Shown here piece after piece: positions 16,008 through 25,466 of a stretch of DNA of 64,000 nucleotides. Location of the stretch: positions 986,001 through 1,050,000 of the forward strand of contig JANQAC010000002.1 of assembly GCA_024707255.1 (NCBI GenBank), written 5' to 3'. Source of the DNA: Asticcacaulis sp. GTDB taxonomy: Bacteria; Pseudomonadota; Alphaproteobacteria; Caulobacterales; Caulobacteraceae. Every line of letters begins with the position of its first letter. The first letter of the stretch is position 1. The translations under genes and the position numbers were made by a program. The notes below the pieces were generated by a model. It ran no database searches and was not told the origin of the DNA. It saw only the letters and a program-made list of their open reading frames with translations.

Positions 16008-18284
16008 ATGGCTCAACTGTTGATCGAACTGTTCTCCGAGGAAATTCCGGCCCGTATGCAACTGGGCGCGGCGCGCGATTTCGAACGCCTGTTTGGCGCG
16101 AAGCTCTCGGCCGCCGGTTTGAGCCATGAGGGCCTGAAAGTCTATGTCGGCCCGCGTCGTTTGGCTCTGGTCGTCGATGGCCTGCCGACCGAAACCGCCG
16201 CCGTGACCGAGGAGGTCAAGGGGCCCAAAGAAAGCGCGCCGGCGCAGGCCATGGAAGGCTTTCTGCGTAAGGTAGGGCTAACTCAAGGTCAGTTGGTTTT
16301 GGAAAACGGCGTCTGGATGGCGCGCATTGAAAAGCCCGGTGTCAAGACCGCCGATGTGCTGGGTGATATGCTGCGTGAGGTGATCCTCAGCTTTCCGTGG
16401 CCGAAGTCGATGCGCTCCGGCACTTCGACCTTCCGCTGGGTGCGCCCTCTGAAGCGCATCCTTTTCCTGTTCGATGGCGCGGTTATTCCGTTCGAACTGG
16501 AGGGGCTGACCGCATCTAATCTGACCGAAGGGCATCGTTTCCTTGGCTCAGGTCAAGCGTTGATGGTTAGCGATTTTGCCAGTTATCGGAAAGTGTTGGC
16601 CGATAATTCTGTCATTCTGGATCATGCTGACCGTCAGAAGATCATTCTCGAACAGGCGAGGGCCGTCTGCGCCGCAGCCGGATGTGAACTGATTGAGGAT
16701 CAGGGGCTGCTGGAAGAAGTCGCCGGCCTGAACGAATTCCCCGTGCCGCTGCTTGGCGATATGGACCCGGCCTTCCTGACCCTGCCGCCGGAGGTCATCA
16801 GGACTTCGATGCGTACGCATCAGAAGTATTTCGCTGTGCGCGACAAGGCCGGCAAGATGGCGGCAAAATTCGTCATCACCTCGAACATGAAGGCGGTCGA
16901 TGGCGGCGCTGAAATCAAGCGCGGAAACGCCAAGGTTTTGGCTGCACGACTTTCCGATGGCGTCTTCTTCTGGAAGGAAGACAACCGCGAAGGCAATTTC
17001 GATCAATGGTTGATCAAGCTTAATGGCGTGACCTTCCATGCCAAACTCGGTACTATGGCGCAGCGCGTGGCGCGCATTGAAGCCTTGGCGAAGGCCATAG
17101 CCCCATTTGTTAGCGCTGATCCGGTTCTGGCTGGTGAGGCGGCACGTCTGGCCAAGGCGGACCTGGCGTCCTACATGGTCGGTGAGTTTCCGGAACTGCA
17201 AGGCGTGATGGGCGGTTACTATGCCGATGCCGCCGGCCTGAAACCCGAAATCGCCAATGCCATCCGTGAGCACTACAAGCCGCAGGGGCCTTCGGATTCT
17301 GTGCCCGAAGTGGCAGTTTCGGCAGCGGTCGCCCTGGCCGATAAGATCGACACCCTGATTGGTTTCTTCGCCATCGATGAAAAACCGACCGGCTCGAAAG
17401 ATCCGTTTGCTCTGCGGCGTTCGGCGCTCGGCATCCTGCGTATCCTGCGCCAGCACAATGTCCGCGTGTCGCTTAATGAACTGGCGGGCTTCTGGTACAA
17501 GAGCCTGCTGATCTATGCTGGCGCTGGCCGTGCCGTGTATGTCGATACCGACAACTGGCGTGGTTCCGCCGGTCCACGCGTAGCCGAGGGCGACGGCGAG
17601 ATATTCGACAATTACCTGCGCGATTTCCAGCAAGGCCTGCTGGAAAGCCCGGTCTGGGTGATCCGGACCGACCGCGATTACGATCTCGATATCATGTATG
17701 AGCATGTACCGAATGTGCCGGAGGTCGAAAACGCTTTGCTGGCCTTCCGCAGCTATACAAGCGTGGCGTCGGAGTTTGAAGACTTTATGGCCGATCGTCT
17801 GAAGGTACAATTGAAGGACGAGGGGCGTCGCTTCGATATCATCGAGGCCGTGTTTGCGCTCAAGGATGGCGATATCGTGCGTCAGACCCTACGTATCGCC
17901 GCTGTGGAAACGATCCTGAAGACGACACAAGGCGATGATCTGCTGGCGGCTCACAAGCGCGCCGCCAATATCCTCGCTGCGGAAGCCAAAAAGGGTGATT
18001 TGCCGTCAGGTGAGCCCAAGGCCATGCCTGGCGCGCCTTCGGTTGAAGCGGCGTTGTTGACGCAACTCAACACCGCCAGACGCGCGGTTGGCACAGCGCT
18101 TGAAGCGGAAAAATATATTGACGCCTTGCATCTTATTGCTGCAATGCGGCAAGGTGTAGACGCCTTCCTTGACGGCGTGCTGGTCAACGCCGAGGATGCG
18201 GCCGTCAGGTCCAATCGTCTGATGATTTTAAAAGCTGTGTGTGATCTGTCCGGTGACATTGCCGATTTGAGCAAAATCGCCTGA
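16008..18284 (+). CDS. glyS: Glycyl-tRNA synthetase beta subunit
   Basis: The tRNA-recognition subunit of GlyRS, 758 residues. The conserved start is AQLLIELFSEEIPARMQ, with RTHQKYFAVRD in the middle and a DALR-type anticodon-binding C-terminus (LKDGDIVRQTLR and following). ATG at 16008 lies 2 bases after the glyQ stop, so the two are one operon and made in step. Confidence 0.97.
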   Translation: MAQLLIELFSEEIPARMQLGAARDFERLFGAKLSAAGLSHEGLKVYVGPRRLALVVDGLPTETAAVTEEVKGPKESAPAQAMEGFLRKVGLTQGQLVLENGVWMARIEKPGVKTADVLGDMLREVILSFPWPKSMRSGTSTFRWVRPLKRILFLFDGAVIPFELEGLTASNLTEGHRFLGSGQALMVSDFASYRKVLADNSVILDHADRQKIILEQARAVCAAAGCELIEDQGLLEEVAGLNEFPVPLLGDMDPAFLTLPPEVIRTSMRTHQKYFAVRDKAGKMAAKFVITSNMKAVDGGAEIKRGNAKVLAARLSDGVFFWKEDNREGNFDQWLIKLNGVTFHAKLGTMAQRVARIEALAKAIAPFVSADPVLAGEAARLAKADLASYMVGEFPELQGVMGGYYADAAGLKPEIANAIREHYKPQGPSDSVPEVAVSAAVALADKIDTLIGFFAIDEKPTGSKDPFALRRSALGILRILRQHNVRVSLNELAGFWYKSLLIYAGAGRAVYVDTDNWRGSAGPRVAEGDGEIFDNYLRDFQQGLLESPVWVIRTDRDYDLDIMYEHVPNVPEVENALLAFRSYTSVASEFEDFMADRLKVQLKDEGRRFDIIEAVFALKDGDIVRQTLRIAAVETILKTTQGDDLLAAHKRAANILAAEAKKGDLPSGEPKAMPGAPSVEAALLTQLNTARRAVGTALEAEKYIDALHLIAAMRQGVDAFLDGVLVNAEDAAVRSNRLMILKAVCDLSGDIADLSKIA

Positions 18285-18371
18285 TTGAATTTTTATAATA
18301 ATAAGGAAACCAAAGAGTTTTCGTAAGCACTTCGCTTAAAGATTAAAGTTGTGACTGAAAAGGGAAAGTTC

Positions 18372-21038
18372 ATGTCAAAGCACTGGGTTTATGCTTTCAA
18401 AGCCGGAAAGGCTGATGGCAATGCCACAATGAAGGCCCTGCTGGGCGGCAAGGGGGCCAATCTGGCTGAAATGTCGTCGCTTAACCTGCCGGTGCCGGCC
18501 GGTTTCACCATCACCACAGAAGCCTGCGTTCACTATTTCAGGAACGAGCAGGCCCTGCCGGATGGTCTGGTCGATGAAGTCGAAAAGGCGCTGGCCGATT
18601 TGGAAGCCAGCACAGGCAAGGGCTTCGGCAAGGTTGAAAATCCACTGCTGGTCTCTGTCCGCTCCGGGGCGCGCGCCTCGATGCCGGGCATGATGGACAC
18701 GGTGCTTAATCTGGGATTGAACGACGAAACGGTTGAAGGTCTGGCGACCCTGACCGGCGATCGCCGCTTTGCGCTCGATTGCTACCGCCGATTTATCACC
18801 ATGTATTCCAATGTGGTGCTGAATGTCAGCCACCACAGCTTTGAAGATATTCTCGACGACCACAAGGATCGCCTGGGCGTCACTGTCGATACCGACATCA
18901 CCGACAAGGATTGGGCCAAGATCATTGCCGACTACAAGGCGATGGTGAAATCCGAACTGGGTGAGGATTTCCCGCAGGATCCGAAAGAACAGCTCTGGGG
19001 CGCGGTGAAGGCCGTCTTCAGTTCGTGGATGAACGATCGCGCCAAGTTCTACCGCAAAATGCACGACATCCCGGAAGACTGGGGCACGGCCGTCAATATC
19101 CAGTCAATGGTCTTCGGCAATATGGGCCAGACCTCGGCCACCGGCGTGGCCTTCACGCGCAATCCTTCGACTGGCGACGGTGATCTCTATGGCGAGTTCC
19201 TGCTCAATGCCCAGGGCGAAGACGTGGTGGCCGGTATCCGCACCCCGCAGGCTCTGACGAAGAAGGCCCGCGAGGAGATGGGCGAGCGCGCGCTTTCGAT
19301 GGAAGAATCGCTGCCGGAGGTGTTCAGCCAGTTCAAATCAACGGTTGATACGCTGGAAAACCACTACCGCGATGTGCAGGATGTCGAGTTCACGGTCGAG
19401 CAGGGCAAGCTCTACATGCTCCAGACCCGCAATGCCAAGCGCACCTCCAAGGCGGCGCTCAAGATTGCGGTGGACATGGCCAAAGAGGGCCTGATCACGC
19501 CGGAAGAAGCCCTGATGCGCATTGATGCCTCGGCGCTCGATCAACTGTTGCACCCGATGCTCGACCCGAAGGCCGAGAAGGTGGTGATCGCGCGCGGCCT
19601 GCCGGCCTCACCTGGTGCCGCTTCGGGCAAGATCGTCTTCACCGCCGATGACGCCGTGCGCTTTGCCGCGGCCGGCGAAGATGTCATCCTGGTGCGTGAC
19701 GAAACCTCGCCGGAAGACATTCACGGGATGCACGCCGCCAAGGCGATCGTTACGGCGCGGGGCGGCATGACCTCCCACGCGGCGGTCGTGGCGCGAGGTA
19801 TGGGACGGCCTTGTGTGTCCGGTGCCGGCGAAATGAATATCTATGCCGAGCGCGGTGAGTTCGTTTCGCGTGGCCAGACCTTCAAACACGGCGAAATCAT
19901 CACGCTTGATGGTTCATCGGGCGAGATCATGAAGGGCGCCATCCGCATGATCGAACCGGAGTTCTCGGAGGACTTCCACCAGATCATGAAGTGGGCCGAC
20001 GAGTATAAAACGCTGGCCATTCGCACCAATGCCGAAACGCCGGCGGATGCCCGTACGGCCATCGGGTTCGGCGCGGAGGGTATTGGCCTGTGCCGGACCG
20101 AGCATATGTTCTTCGATGACGAACGCATCTCGGCGGTGCGCGAAATGATCCTGGCCGATGATGAGGCGGGCCGTCGTAAAGCGCTGGAAAAGATCCAGCC
20201 GATGCAGAAGGCCGATTTCGCCGAACTGTTCCAGATCATGGACGGTCTGCCGGTGACGATCCGTTTGCTCGATCCGCCACTGCATGAATTCCTGCCGCAT
20301 ACGGCGGAAGACATGAAGGCCGTGGCGGAAGCCTCGGGCGTGGGCGAGGAAAAGCTCTACAAGCGCACCAAGGAACTTTCCGAGACCAATCCGATGCTGG
20401 GCTGGCGCGGCTGCCGTCTTGGCGTCACCTTCCCGGAAATCTACGAGAGCCAGCTTCGCGCCATCTTCGAGGCGGCGGTGGAAGTGGCGGCAGTTGGCGG
20501 CAATCCCAAGCCGGAGATCATGCACCCGCTGGTCGCCACGCGTGAGGAAATGGCCTACCTGACGGGAATGACGCATCGTATCGCCAAAGAAGTCTTTGCC
20601 GCCAAGGGCAAGACGGTTGCCTATATGGTCGGCACCATGATCGAACTACCGCGCGCCGCCCTGCTGGCTGACAAACTGGCGGAGACGGCCGAGTTCTTCT
20701 CCTTCGGCACCAATGACCTGACCCAGACGACATATGGCATCAGCCGCGATGACTCCGGCCGCTTCCTCAACCCCTATATCGAAAAGGGCATTTTCGAGAA
20801 GGACCCGTTTGTCTCGCTCGACCAGGATGGCGTCGGCGCGTTGATCAAGATTGCCGCAGAAAAGGGCAAGACACAGCGTCCAGATATCAAGATGGGTATC
20901 TGCGGCGAACATGGTGGCGATCCGGCGTCCATCGCCTTCTGTCATGGGGCGGGTCTCGCCTATGTCTCCTGTTCGCCCTATCGCGTGCCGGTGGCAAGGC
21001 TGGCTGCGGCACAGGCGGCGATTGCCGCCAAAGGCTAG
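18372..21038 (+). CDS. ppdK: Pyruvate, phosphate dikinase
   Basis: Interconverts pyruvate, ATP and Pi with PEP, AMP and PPi. Domains in order: an N-terminal ATP-grasp nucleotide domain (GGKGANLAEMSSLNLPVPAG; SVRSGARASMPGMMDTVLN), a phosphohistidine swivel domain with His469 in GGMTSHAAVVARGMG, and a C-terminal PEP/pyruvate barrel with GICGEHGGDP. The preferred start ATG 18372 (MSKHWVYAF) has GGGAAAG just upstream; an in-frame GTG at 18351 is possible. At about 888 residues it is full length. It sits 66 bases or more after glyS and ends at a hairpin, so it probably has its own promoter. Confidence 0.96.
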   Translation: MSKHWVYAFKAGKADGNATMKALLGGKGANLAEMSSLNLPVPAGFTITTEACVHYFRNEQALPDGLVDEVEKALADLEASTGKGFGKVENPLLVSVRSGARASMPGMMDTVLNLGLNDETVEGLATLTGDRRFALDCYRRFITMYSNVVLNVSHHSFEDILDDHKDRLGVTVDTDITDKDWAKIIADYKAMVKSELGEDFPQDPKEQLWGAVKAVFSSWMNDRAKFYRKMHDIPEDWGTAVNIQSMVFGNMGQTSATGVAFTRNPSTGDGDLYGEFLLNAQGEDVVAGIRTPQALTKKAREEMGERALSMEESLPEVFSQFKSTVDTLENHYRDVQDVEFTVEQGKLYMLQTRNAKRTSKAALKIAVDMAKEGLITPEEALMRIDASALDQLLHPMLDPKAEKVVIARGLPASPGAASGKIVFTADDAVRFAAAGEDVILVRDETSPEDIHGMHAAKAIVTARGGMTSHAAVVARGMGRPCVSGAGEMNIYAERGEFVSRGQTFKHGEIITLDGSSGEIMKGAIRMIEPEFSEDFHQIMKWADEYKTLAIRTNAETPADARTAIGFGAEGIGLCRTEHMFFDDERISAVREMILADDEAGRRKALEKIQPMQKADFAELFQIMDGLPVTIRLLDPPLHEFLPHTAEDMKAVAEASGVGEEKLYKRTKELSETNPMLGWRGCRLGVTFPEIYESQLRAIFEAAVEVAAVGGNPKPEIMHPLVATREEMAYLTGMTHRIAKEVFAAKGKTVAYMVGTMIELPRAALLADKLAETAEFFSFGTNDLTQTTYGISRDDSGRFLNPYIEKGIFEKDPFVSLDQDGVGALIKIAAEKGKTQRPDIKMGICGEHGGDPASIAFCHGAGLAYVSCSPYRVPVARLAAAQAAIAAKG

Positions 21039-21066
21039 TACTGCGTTACATCGAAAGCACATTTGG

Positions 21067-21091
21067 GAGGGGGCAATTTATTTGTCCCCTC
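21067..21091 (+). terminator. Hairpin terminator after ppdK
   Basis: GAGGGGGCAA pairs with TTGTCCCCTC (one G-T pair) and is followed by a T-rich stretch (AGTTGTTTTGGG). The tail is imperfect, so strength is uncertain. Confidence 0.5.
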
Positions 21092-21172
21092 TCAGTTGTT
21101 TTGGGTGGTTGTTTGTTGCGCCCGCACGCGATAAAAAGGTTAACGCAATCTGAATTCGTGTGGGGGTAACCG

Positions 21173-22066
21173 ATGACAGTCAAGGCCGTATGGATCGCAG
21201 GGTTTTCTAGCCTGGCTGTTCTCAGTGCTGTCGGACTGTATCGTGTCCTGCCGGCCATGGAAGCCGATCTGAAGAGCAGCGTAGACCAGGCCCTTGCGAT
21301 GAAAGGGTTGCATGAGGTCAAGGCCGGGGTTTCGGGCCAGACTGTGACCCTGAAGGCTGTGAACAATACGCCGGAAGCCAGGGCGCAACTGACACAAGCC
21401 GAGGCCACGCTGGCAGATGTGACGATGAATGAGCCCGTCCTGCCGGGTGGCAAGCTTGTCAACAGCCCGATCAGCGCGGTTCAGGTGATCGCTGCGCCGA
21501 CCGTCCATGCGGCAGTTGTCATGAACCCGCCCGCCGCGTCCACTTCGGCCGTGCCTGCCAGATCAACCGAGAAGGCGCCGGGCATAGAGATCATCCACGG
21601 CGATGGCGCCACAGCCGTCGCCTCACTCAATACGTCTGCCAGTGACTTGCCGCGTGTTGCCGGGGATAATGCCCTCGATGCCAGCACTCAGGCGGCGCGG
21701 TCCTGCGACCAGGATATCGCCGCTGCCGTCTCTAGCCGCCAGGTCAGCTACAAACCGGGCACTTATGACCTGACGCCGGAAAGCCAGGCGCTGATCGGCG
21801 ATGTCTACAAGGTCGTAGCCGCATGTCCGGTGCAGGTGCGCCTGACCGTCTCCGGTTATACGGACAATCTCGGCGACGGCATGGTTAACCAGACGATTTC
21901 GCAGGCCCGCGCGCAGGCCGCCGCCGATGCGCTGATCGCAAGGGGACTGGCGCCGGATCGCGTCATTGTGCGTGGGTTCGGCGGCGCACTGCCGGTGGCC
22001 GATAACCTGACGGCCGAAGGGCGGGCAAAAAACCGCCGGGTCGTCTTTACCGTCAACGCAGGATAG
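21173..22066 (+). CDS. OmpA-family cell-envelope protein with BON-like N-domain
   Basis: One N-terminal membrane segment (WIAGFSSLAVLSAVGLY, about residues 6-22) is followed by a BON-like region (about 30-90: SSVDQALAMKGLHEVKAG..., VTLKAVNNTPEARAQL). After an Ala/Pro-rich linker comes a C-terminal OmpA peptidoglycan-binding domain (about 185-297) with VSGYTDNLGD, SQARAQAAADALIARG and GRAKNRRVVF. No beta-barrel is seen, so it is an inner-membrane-anchored or lipoprotein-like wall-binding protein. A GGGGG ribosome site precedes ATG 21173. Two small genes follow within 10 bases each, suggesting a three-gene operon of unknown purpose. Confidence 0.8.
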   Translation: MTVKAVWIAGFSSLAVLSAVGLYRVLPAMEADLKSSVDQALAMKGLHEVKAGVSGQTVTLKAVNNTPEARAQLTQAEATLADVTMNEPVLPGGKLVNSPISAVQVIAAPTVHAAVVMNPPAASTSAVPARSTEKAPGIEIIHGDGATAVASLNTSASDLPRVAGDNALDASTQAARSCDQDIAAAVSSRQVSYKPGTYDLTPESQALIGDVYKVVAACPVQVRLTVSGYTDNLGDGMVNQTISQARAQAAADALIARGLAPDRVIVRGFGGALPVADNLTAEGRAKNRRVVFTVNAG

Positions 22067-22075
22067 GGGGCAAAT

Positions 22076-22186
22076 ATGCTGCATCTGGTTATGGAATTGC
22101 GCTGGCTTCTGGCGGGGGCGGCCGGTCTCGGCCTGATCACGGGTTTTGTCGCCAAACGCGTCAGCAAACCGAAACTGAAGCGGTAA
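22076..22186 (+). CDS. 36-residue single-span membrane protein
   Basis: This short frame fits exactly between the OmpA gene and the next gene. The protein has one hydrophobic helix (LLAGAAGLGLITGFVA) and a basic tail (KRVSKPKLKR), giving a clear positive-inside topology. A GGGGGC ribosome site lies seven bases before ATG 22076, and the stop at 22184-22186 is seven bases before the next ATG. Spacing, composition and ribosome sites support a real gene. No family is recognised. Confidence 0.65.
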   Translation: MLHLVMELRWLLAGAAGLGLITGFVAKRVSKPKLKR

Positions 22187-22193
22187 GGGCAAA

Positions 22194-22865
22194 ATGATCA
22201 TCCTGATCCTCAAATCCCTGGGGCTTATGCTGGGGGCCTTTTTGATTTCGGCCTGGCTGGGCTGGAACCTGTCACGCCGTGTCCAAAGCCACCACAGTGC
22301 CTTCGAGGGGCGGCCGCGCGTCAGCTTCGATGAAGAACCTGTGGCAGCGCCCGAACCGGCAACCGCACCGCCGCCGCAGCCTGTCACCTATCTCGATGCC
22401 GCCGCCGAAGCCTTTACGACCGGTGTAGTGGTGCCTTTTACCGCGCCAAAAGTAACGGAGGCCGATAAGGCGCCCTATGCGCCGCCCCAGCCCGCGCCAC
22501 GCCTGGATACGGCCGCCACCAATGTGCTGATCCGTCGCGAGGACAACAGCCTGCAAAGGCGCGTATCGAGTCTGGCCGCGATGACGCCCGAAAGCATTCA
22601 GGCGGCGGTGCAGCAGGCCGGTACCGGGCTGGAGCCGATCCGCGTAGGTGTGCCGCAAAGTCCACCGGATGACCTGACGGTCATTTCCGGCATCGACTCC
22701 GCCCGGCAGCGTGAACTGAACAGCCTCGGTATCTTCTACTACTGGCAGGTCGCCGGCTGGTCGCCGGAAAATGTCGCCTGGGTCTCTAACCGCATCCTGT
22801 CGCCTGAGCGGGTTGCCCGTGAGAACTGGATGTCGCAGGCGGCGCGTCTGGCCAGGCTGCACTAA
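22194..22865 (+). CDS. Membrane-anchored protein with helix-hairpin-helix-like C-domain
   Basis: An N-terminal transmembrane helix (residues 2-22, ILILKSLGLMLGAFLISAWL) is followed by a Pro/Ala-rich linker. A C-terminal segment of about 60 residues (DDLTVISGIDSARQRELNSL, then GIFYYWQVAGWSPENVAWV) matches the HhH-like domain found in proteins annotated as flap-endonuclease-1-like or attached to respiratory subunits. Metal or nuclease residues are not evident, so I would not call it a nuclease. It is the last gene of the OmpA cassette. Confidence 0.65.
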   Translation: MIILILKSLGLMLGAFLISAWLGWNLSRRVQSHHSAFEGRPRVSFDEEPVAAPEPATAPPPQPVTYLDAAAEAFTTGVVVPFTAPKVTEADKAPYAPPQPAPRLDTAATNVLIRREDNSLQRRVSSLAAMTPESIQAAVQQAGTGLEPIRVGVPQSPPDDLTVISGIDSARQRELNSLGIFYYWQVAGWSPENVAWVSNRILSPERVARENWMSQAARLARLH

Positions 22866-22881
22866 CAGCTAAGCCTGGCAG

Positions 22882-23835
22882 CTAGGCCCTGGGCAGGCTC
22901 AGGCCCAGGGAGGGGGCGAATCTGAACTGTTCCTGGTCATAGGCATAAAGTTCAGCGGGGCGCCCGCCGGTATCTTCGCGCATAATCCCCAGCGGCTTGA
23001 CGAAGCCGGTGCGTTCCAGACCGCGCCGGAAATTCTGCTTGTGAAGTCGCAGGCCGCAAAGCGCTTCGATCGATTTCTGCAATTCAAGCAGGGTAAAGCG
23101 CTCAGGCATAAGCTCGAAAATGACCGGGCGGTATTTCAGCTTGCCGCGCAGACGTGACAGGCCGGTCGCCAGGATACGGCGGTGATCCGAAGCCATGGGT
23201 TCGCCGGCGGAAACGGTGCCTTGGGCCCCATCCGCCCGGTGGGCCTCGGCCGCCAGTCCGGCATTGTACAGCAGTTCATAACGGTCGAGAACGCGTTCTT
23301 CGTTCCAGTTGTCGAACTCTTCAGGAAAAAGCGTCGCCACCCGTCTGAGCCTCAGCGCACGCTCATTGGCGTTTTCGGCGCTTTCACACCATTTCGCAAG
23401 AGCCGGACGCAGGGCTTCCAGGTTGGGGCTCACCTCGTTGTTGCGCCAGTCCTCCCAGGGAAAGAAGCGATGAAACGGCACCCAGGCCGCATCGAACCGC
23501 GCCTGATTGCCGGCCTGCGGCGTTAGCGCCAGATAGCCGACCGATACGACGCGGTCGACCTCCGGGTCATTGGCGGGCGCGGTGGCGGCAATGCCTTGCC
23601 GGCCGTCGTCGCCAAAGCTGTAAAGCTGCTCGACATAGCCGATGGCGAAGCCGGTCTGTTCACGCACGAAGGCCCGCAGCGCCAGATCGAAGGTGCGGTG
23701 ACTTTCCGGCAGGAAGGGACCGGAGGGCAGGGCATAGGCTTCCGGACTGGTCTTCGGCAGGTTCAGACACAGGACCAGGGCTTCATTATCCCGGACCGTC
23801 ACAACCACCGCCGAAAGTTCGATTGCTAAAGACAT
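22882..23835 (-). CDS. NrtR-like Nudix transcriptional regulator
   Basis: An N-terminal Nudix-fold domain (about residues 1-150) has a degraded Nudix box: FVREQTGFAIGYVEQ stands where catalytic enzymes have REExxEE. A C-terminal winged-helix domain of NrtR type follows (LMPERFTLLELQKSIEAL, NFRRGLERTGFV, GRPAELYAYD). NrtR proteins bind ADP-ribose or related nucleotides and repress NAD-metabolism genes. Loss of box residues suits a ligand-sensing, non-hydrolytic domain. The gene starts 4 bases after the HD-hydrolase stop, so the two form an operon. The target genes cannot be read here. Confidence 0.75.
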   Translation of the reverse strand: MSLAIELSAVVVTVRDNEALVLCLNLPKTSPEAYALPSGPFLPESHRTFDLALRAFVREQTGFAIGYVEQLYSFGDDGRQGIAATAPANDPEVDRVVSVGYLALTPQAGNQARFDAAWVPFHRFFPWEDWRNNEVSPNLEALRPALAKWCESAENANERALRLRRVATLFPEEFDNWNEERVLDRYELLYNAGLAAEAHRADGAQGTVSAGEPMASDHRRILATGLSRLRGKLKYRPVIFELMPERFTLLELQKSIEALCGLRLHKQNFRRGLERTGFVKPLGIMREDTGGRPAELYAYDQEQFRFAPSLGLSLPRA

Positions 23836-23839
23836 GCGC

Positions 23840-24478
23840 TCAGCCCTTCATCTTCATGAGCGCATCGAAGCGGGTGACGAAGGCTTCACGCGCCAGCTTG
23901 TCGGGTAGGGGCGTGATGGTCAGGCCGTACCCCGCCGGCGGTTCGCCGAAATACTGTCGTGCTTCGCTGTCAGTAAAACCGGCGAGTTGCGTCGCTTCGA
24001 AATAGGCGCAGGCATGATCGGCCCGTTTGATCAGTGTTTTGACCGGTGCTGGCATGACGGCCGGCAGGCCAAAGCGGATAAAGATTGATTGCTCAAGGTG
24101 AGTCTCGAAGCGGCGGTAATCGAAGCCGAGCGCCGCCTTGAAGGGCGAGATCATGTCGCCGATCACATATTCTGGCGCGTCATGCAGCAGGGCCATCAGA
24201 CGGTGCTCGGGCCTGAGCGCAGGATTGATATGGACGCAGATATCATCAACCACCAGACAGTGCTGGGCCACGCTGAAGCCAAATTCGCCGAGGGTCTGGC
24301 CGTTCCAGCGCGCCACGCGCGACAGGCCAAGCGCAATATCGTCGATCTCGATATCGATGGCCGCCGGATCAAGCAGGTCAAGCCGGCGGCCGGAAAGCAT
24401 ACGCTGCCAGGCGCGCGGCGGCAGGGCGGCGCTAGCGCGGCTTCTGATGGCAGGAGATTTGGCTTTGGCTGTCGGCAT
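23840..24478 (-). CDS. HD-superfamily hydrolase (YfbR-like)
   Basis: A metal-dependent phosphohydrolase with AQHCLVV (first His), LMALLHDAPEYVIGD (the HD pair) and KRADHACAY (distal Asp). This is the pattern of YfbR-like 5'-nucleotidases. ATG at 24478 is chosen since the region beyond (to 24562) is not family-like. It is transcribed with the NrtR-like regulator and is divergent from the universal stress gene. A nucleotide-pool role is inferred from family and partner. Confidence 0.7.
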   Translation of the reverse strand: MPTAKAKSPAIRSRASAALPPRAWQRMLSGRRLDLLDPAAIDIEIDDIALGLSRVARWNGQTLGEFGFSVAQHCLVVDDICVHINPALRPEHRLMALLHDAPEYVIGDMISPFKAALGFDYRRFETHLEQSIFIRFGLPAVMPAPVKTLIKRADHACAYFEATQLAGFTDSEARQYFGEPPAGYGLTITPLPDKLAREAFVTRFDALMKMKG

Positions 24479-24617
24479 CGGGTTTCGCAAACTGGCTATA
24501 ATCGGCACTTGCCGAATTTGTCGCATCGGGTTTTTATCCCGAAAGGTATATAAGTATAGCACAGGCGGAGATTTGAGCCGCCAAATGCAAATCTATACAC
24601 AAAAAATGGAGGCGCTG

Positions 24618-25460
24618 ATGTCGGATGCAATTGCCCAAAAGCAGACCCAGGGACAGGCATGGTCTCGGATCAGCGTGCCGGTCAGCGGCACCGCCAGCGA
24701 GTCCCTGTCGCTCGAACTGGCCGCACAACTGGCCGCCGCCTTCCAGGCGCAGTTGAATGTCCTCTTTACGCCGCCCGATCCGGCGGAACTGGCGCCTTGG
24801 CTGGGGGAGGGCTTCATGGGGACGGTCCAGATGGCGACTATGGAAAGCCTGAAAACAGCCGCAGAGGAATCCGAACTGGCGGCGCGGGCGCAATTCGCCG
24901 CGGTCGAATGCCCTGGCAAGACCTTCACCGCCCTGAATTCTCCGGTGTGGCAGGATCTGGCGATGGAAACGCGCCTGTCGGACCTGATGGTCTTTTCCGA
25001 TGTCAGCGCCAGGGGACAGGGGATGCTTTCCGAAGCCTTCCAGCAGGTGCTGATGGAAGAACGAACGGGCGTTTTCATTGCCCGCAAGCCGTTCAACATC
25101 AATGGTACGGCCGTCGTGGCCTGGGACGGTAAGGAGCCTTCGTCACGCGCCGCCCGTCGCGCGCTGCCACTGCTCAAGAAAGCGTCACGGATCGTGATTA
25201 TCGGGGCGCCCGTGGGGGATCAGCCGCCCGAACTGGAGCGCCTGGCGGCCTATTATGCGGCCCACGGTCTCAAGGCCGAGGTCGATAGCCTGCCGAAGGG
25301 AGATGTCGTCCAGGCGCTGACGGCGGCAGCCGAGCGGTACAAGGCCGATTATATGGTCGCCGGCGCCTATGGCCGGTCACGGCTGCGCGAATTTGCTTTC
25401 GGCGGCACGACACGGGCGCTTTTGCAGCATACACAGCTCAATCTCTACATGGCGCATTAA
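24618..25460 (+). CDS. Universal stress protein, two tandem UspA-like domains
   Basis: About 280 residues with two UspA-like halves. The first (about residues 12-145) is diverged. The second ends with YMVAGAYGRSRLREFAFGGTTRALL, the G-2x-G-9x-G(S/T) nucleotide-binding signature. ATG at 24618 has TGGAGG six bases upstream; the long open frame beyond it is antisense to the HD gene and not coding. A TATATAAG stretch at about 24547-24554 may belong to the promoter. The stress signal is not known. Confidence 0.82.
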   Translation: MSDAIAQKQTQGQAWSRISVPVSGTASESLSLELAAQLAAAFQAQLNVLFTPPDPAELAPWLGEGFMGTVQMATMESLKTAAEESELAARAQFAAVECPGKTFTALNSPVWQDLAMETRLSDLMVFSDVSARGQGMLSEAFQQVLMEERTGVFIARKPFNINGTAVVAWDGKEPSSRAARRALPLLKKASRIVIIGAPVGDQPPELERLAAYYAAHGLKAEVDSLPKGDVVQALTAAAERYKADYMVAGAYGRSRLREFAFGGTTRALLQHTQLNLYMAH

Positions 25461-25466
25461 GCCGGA

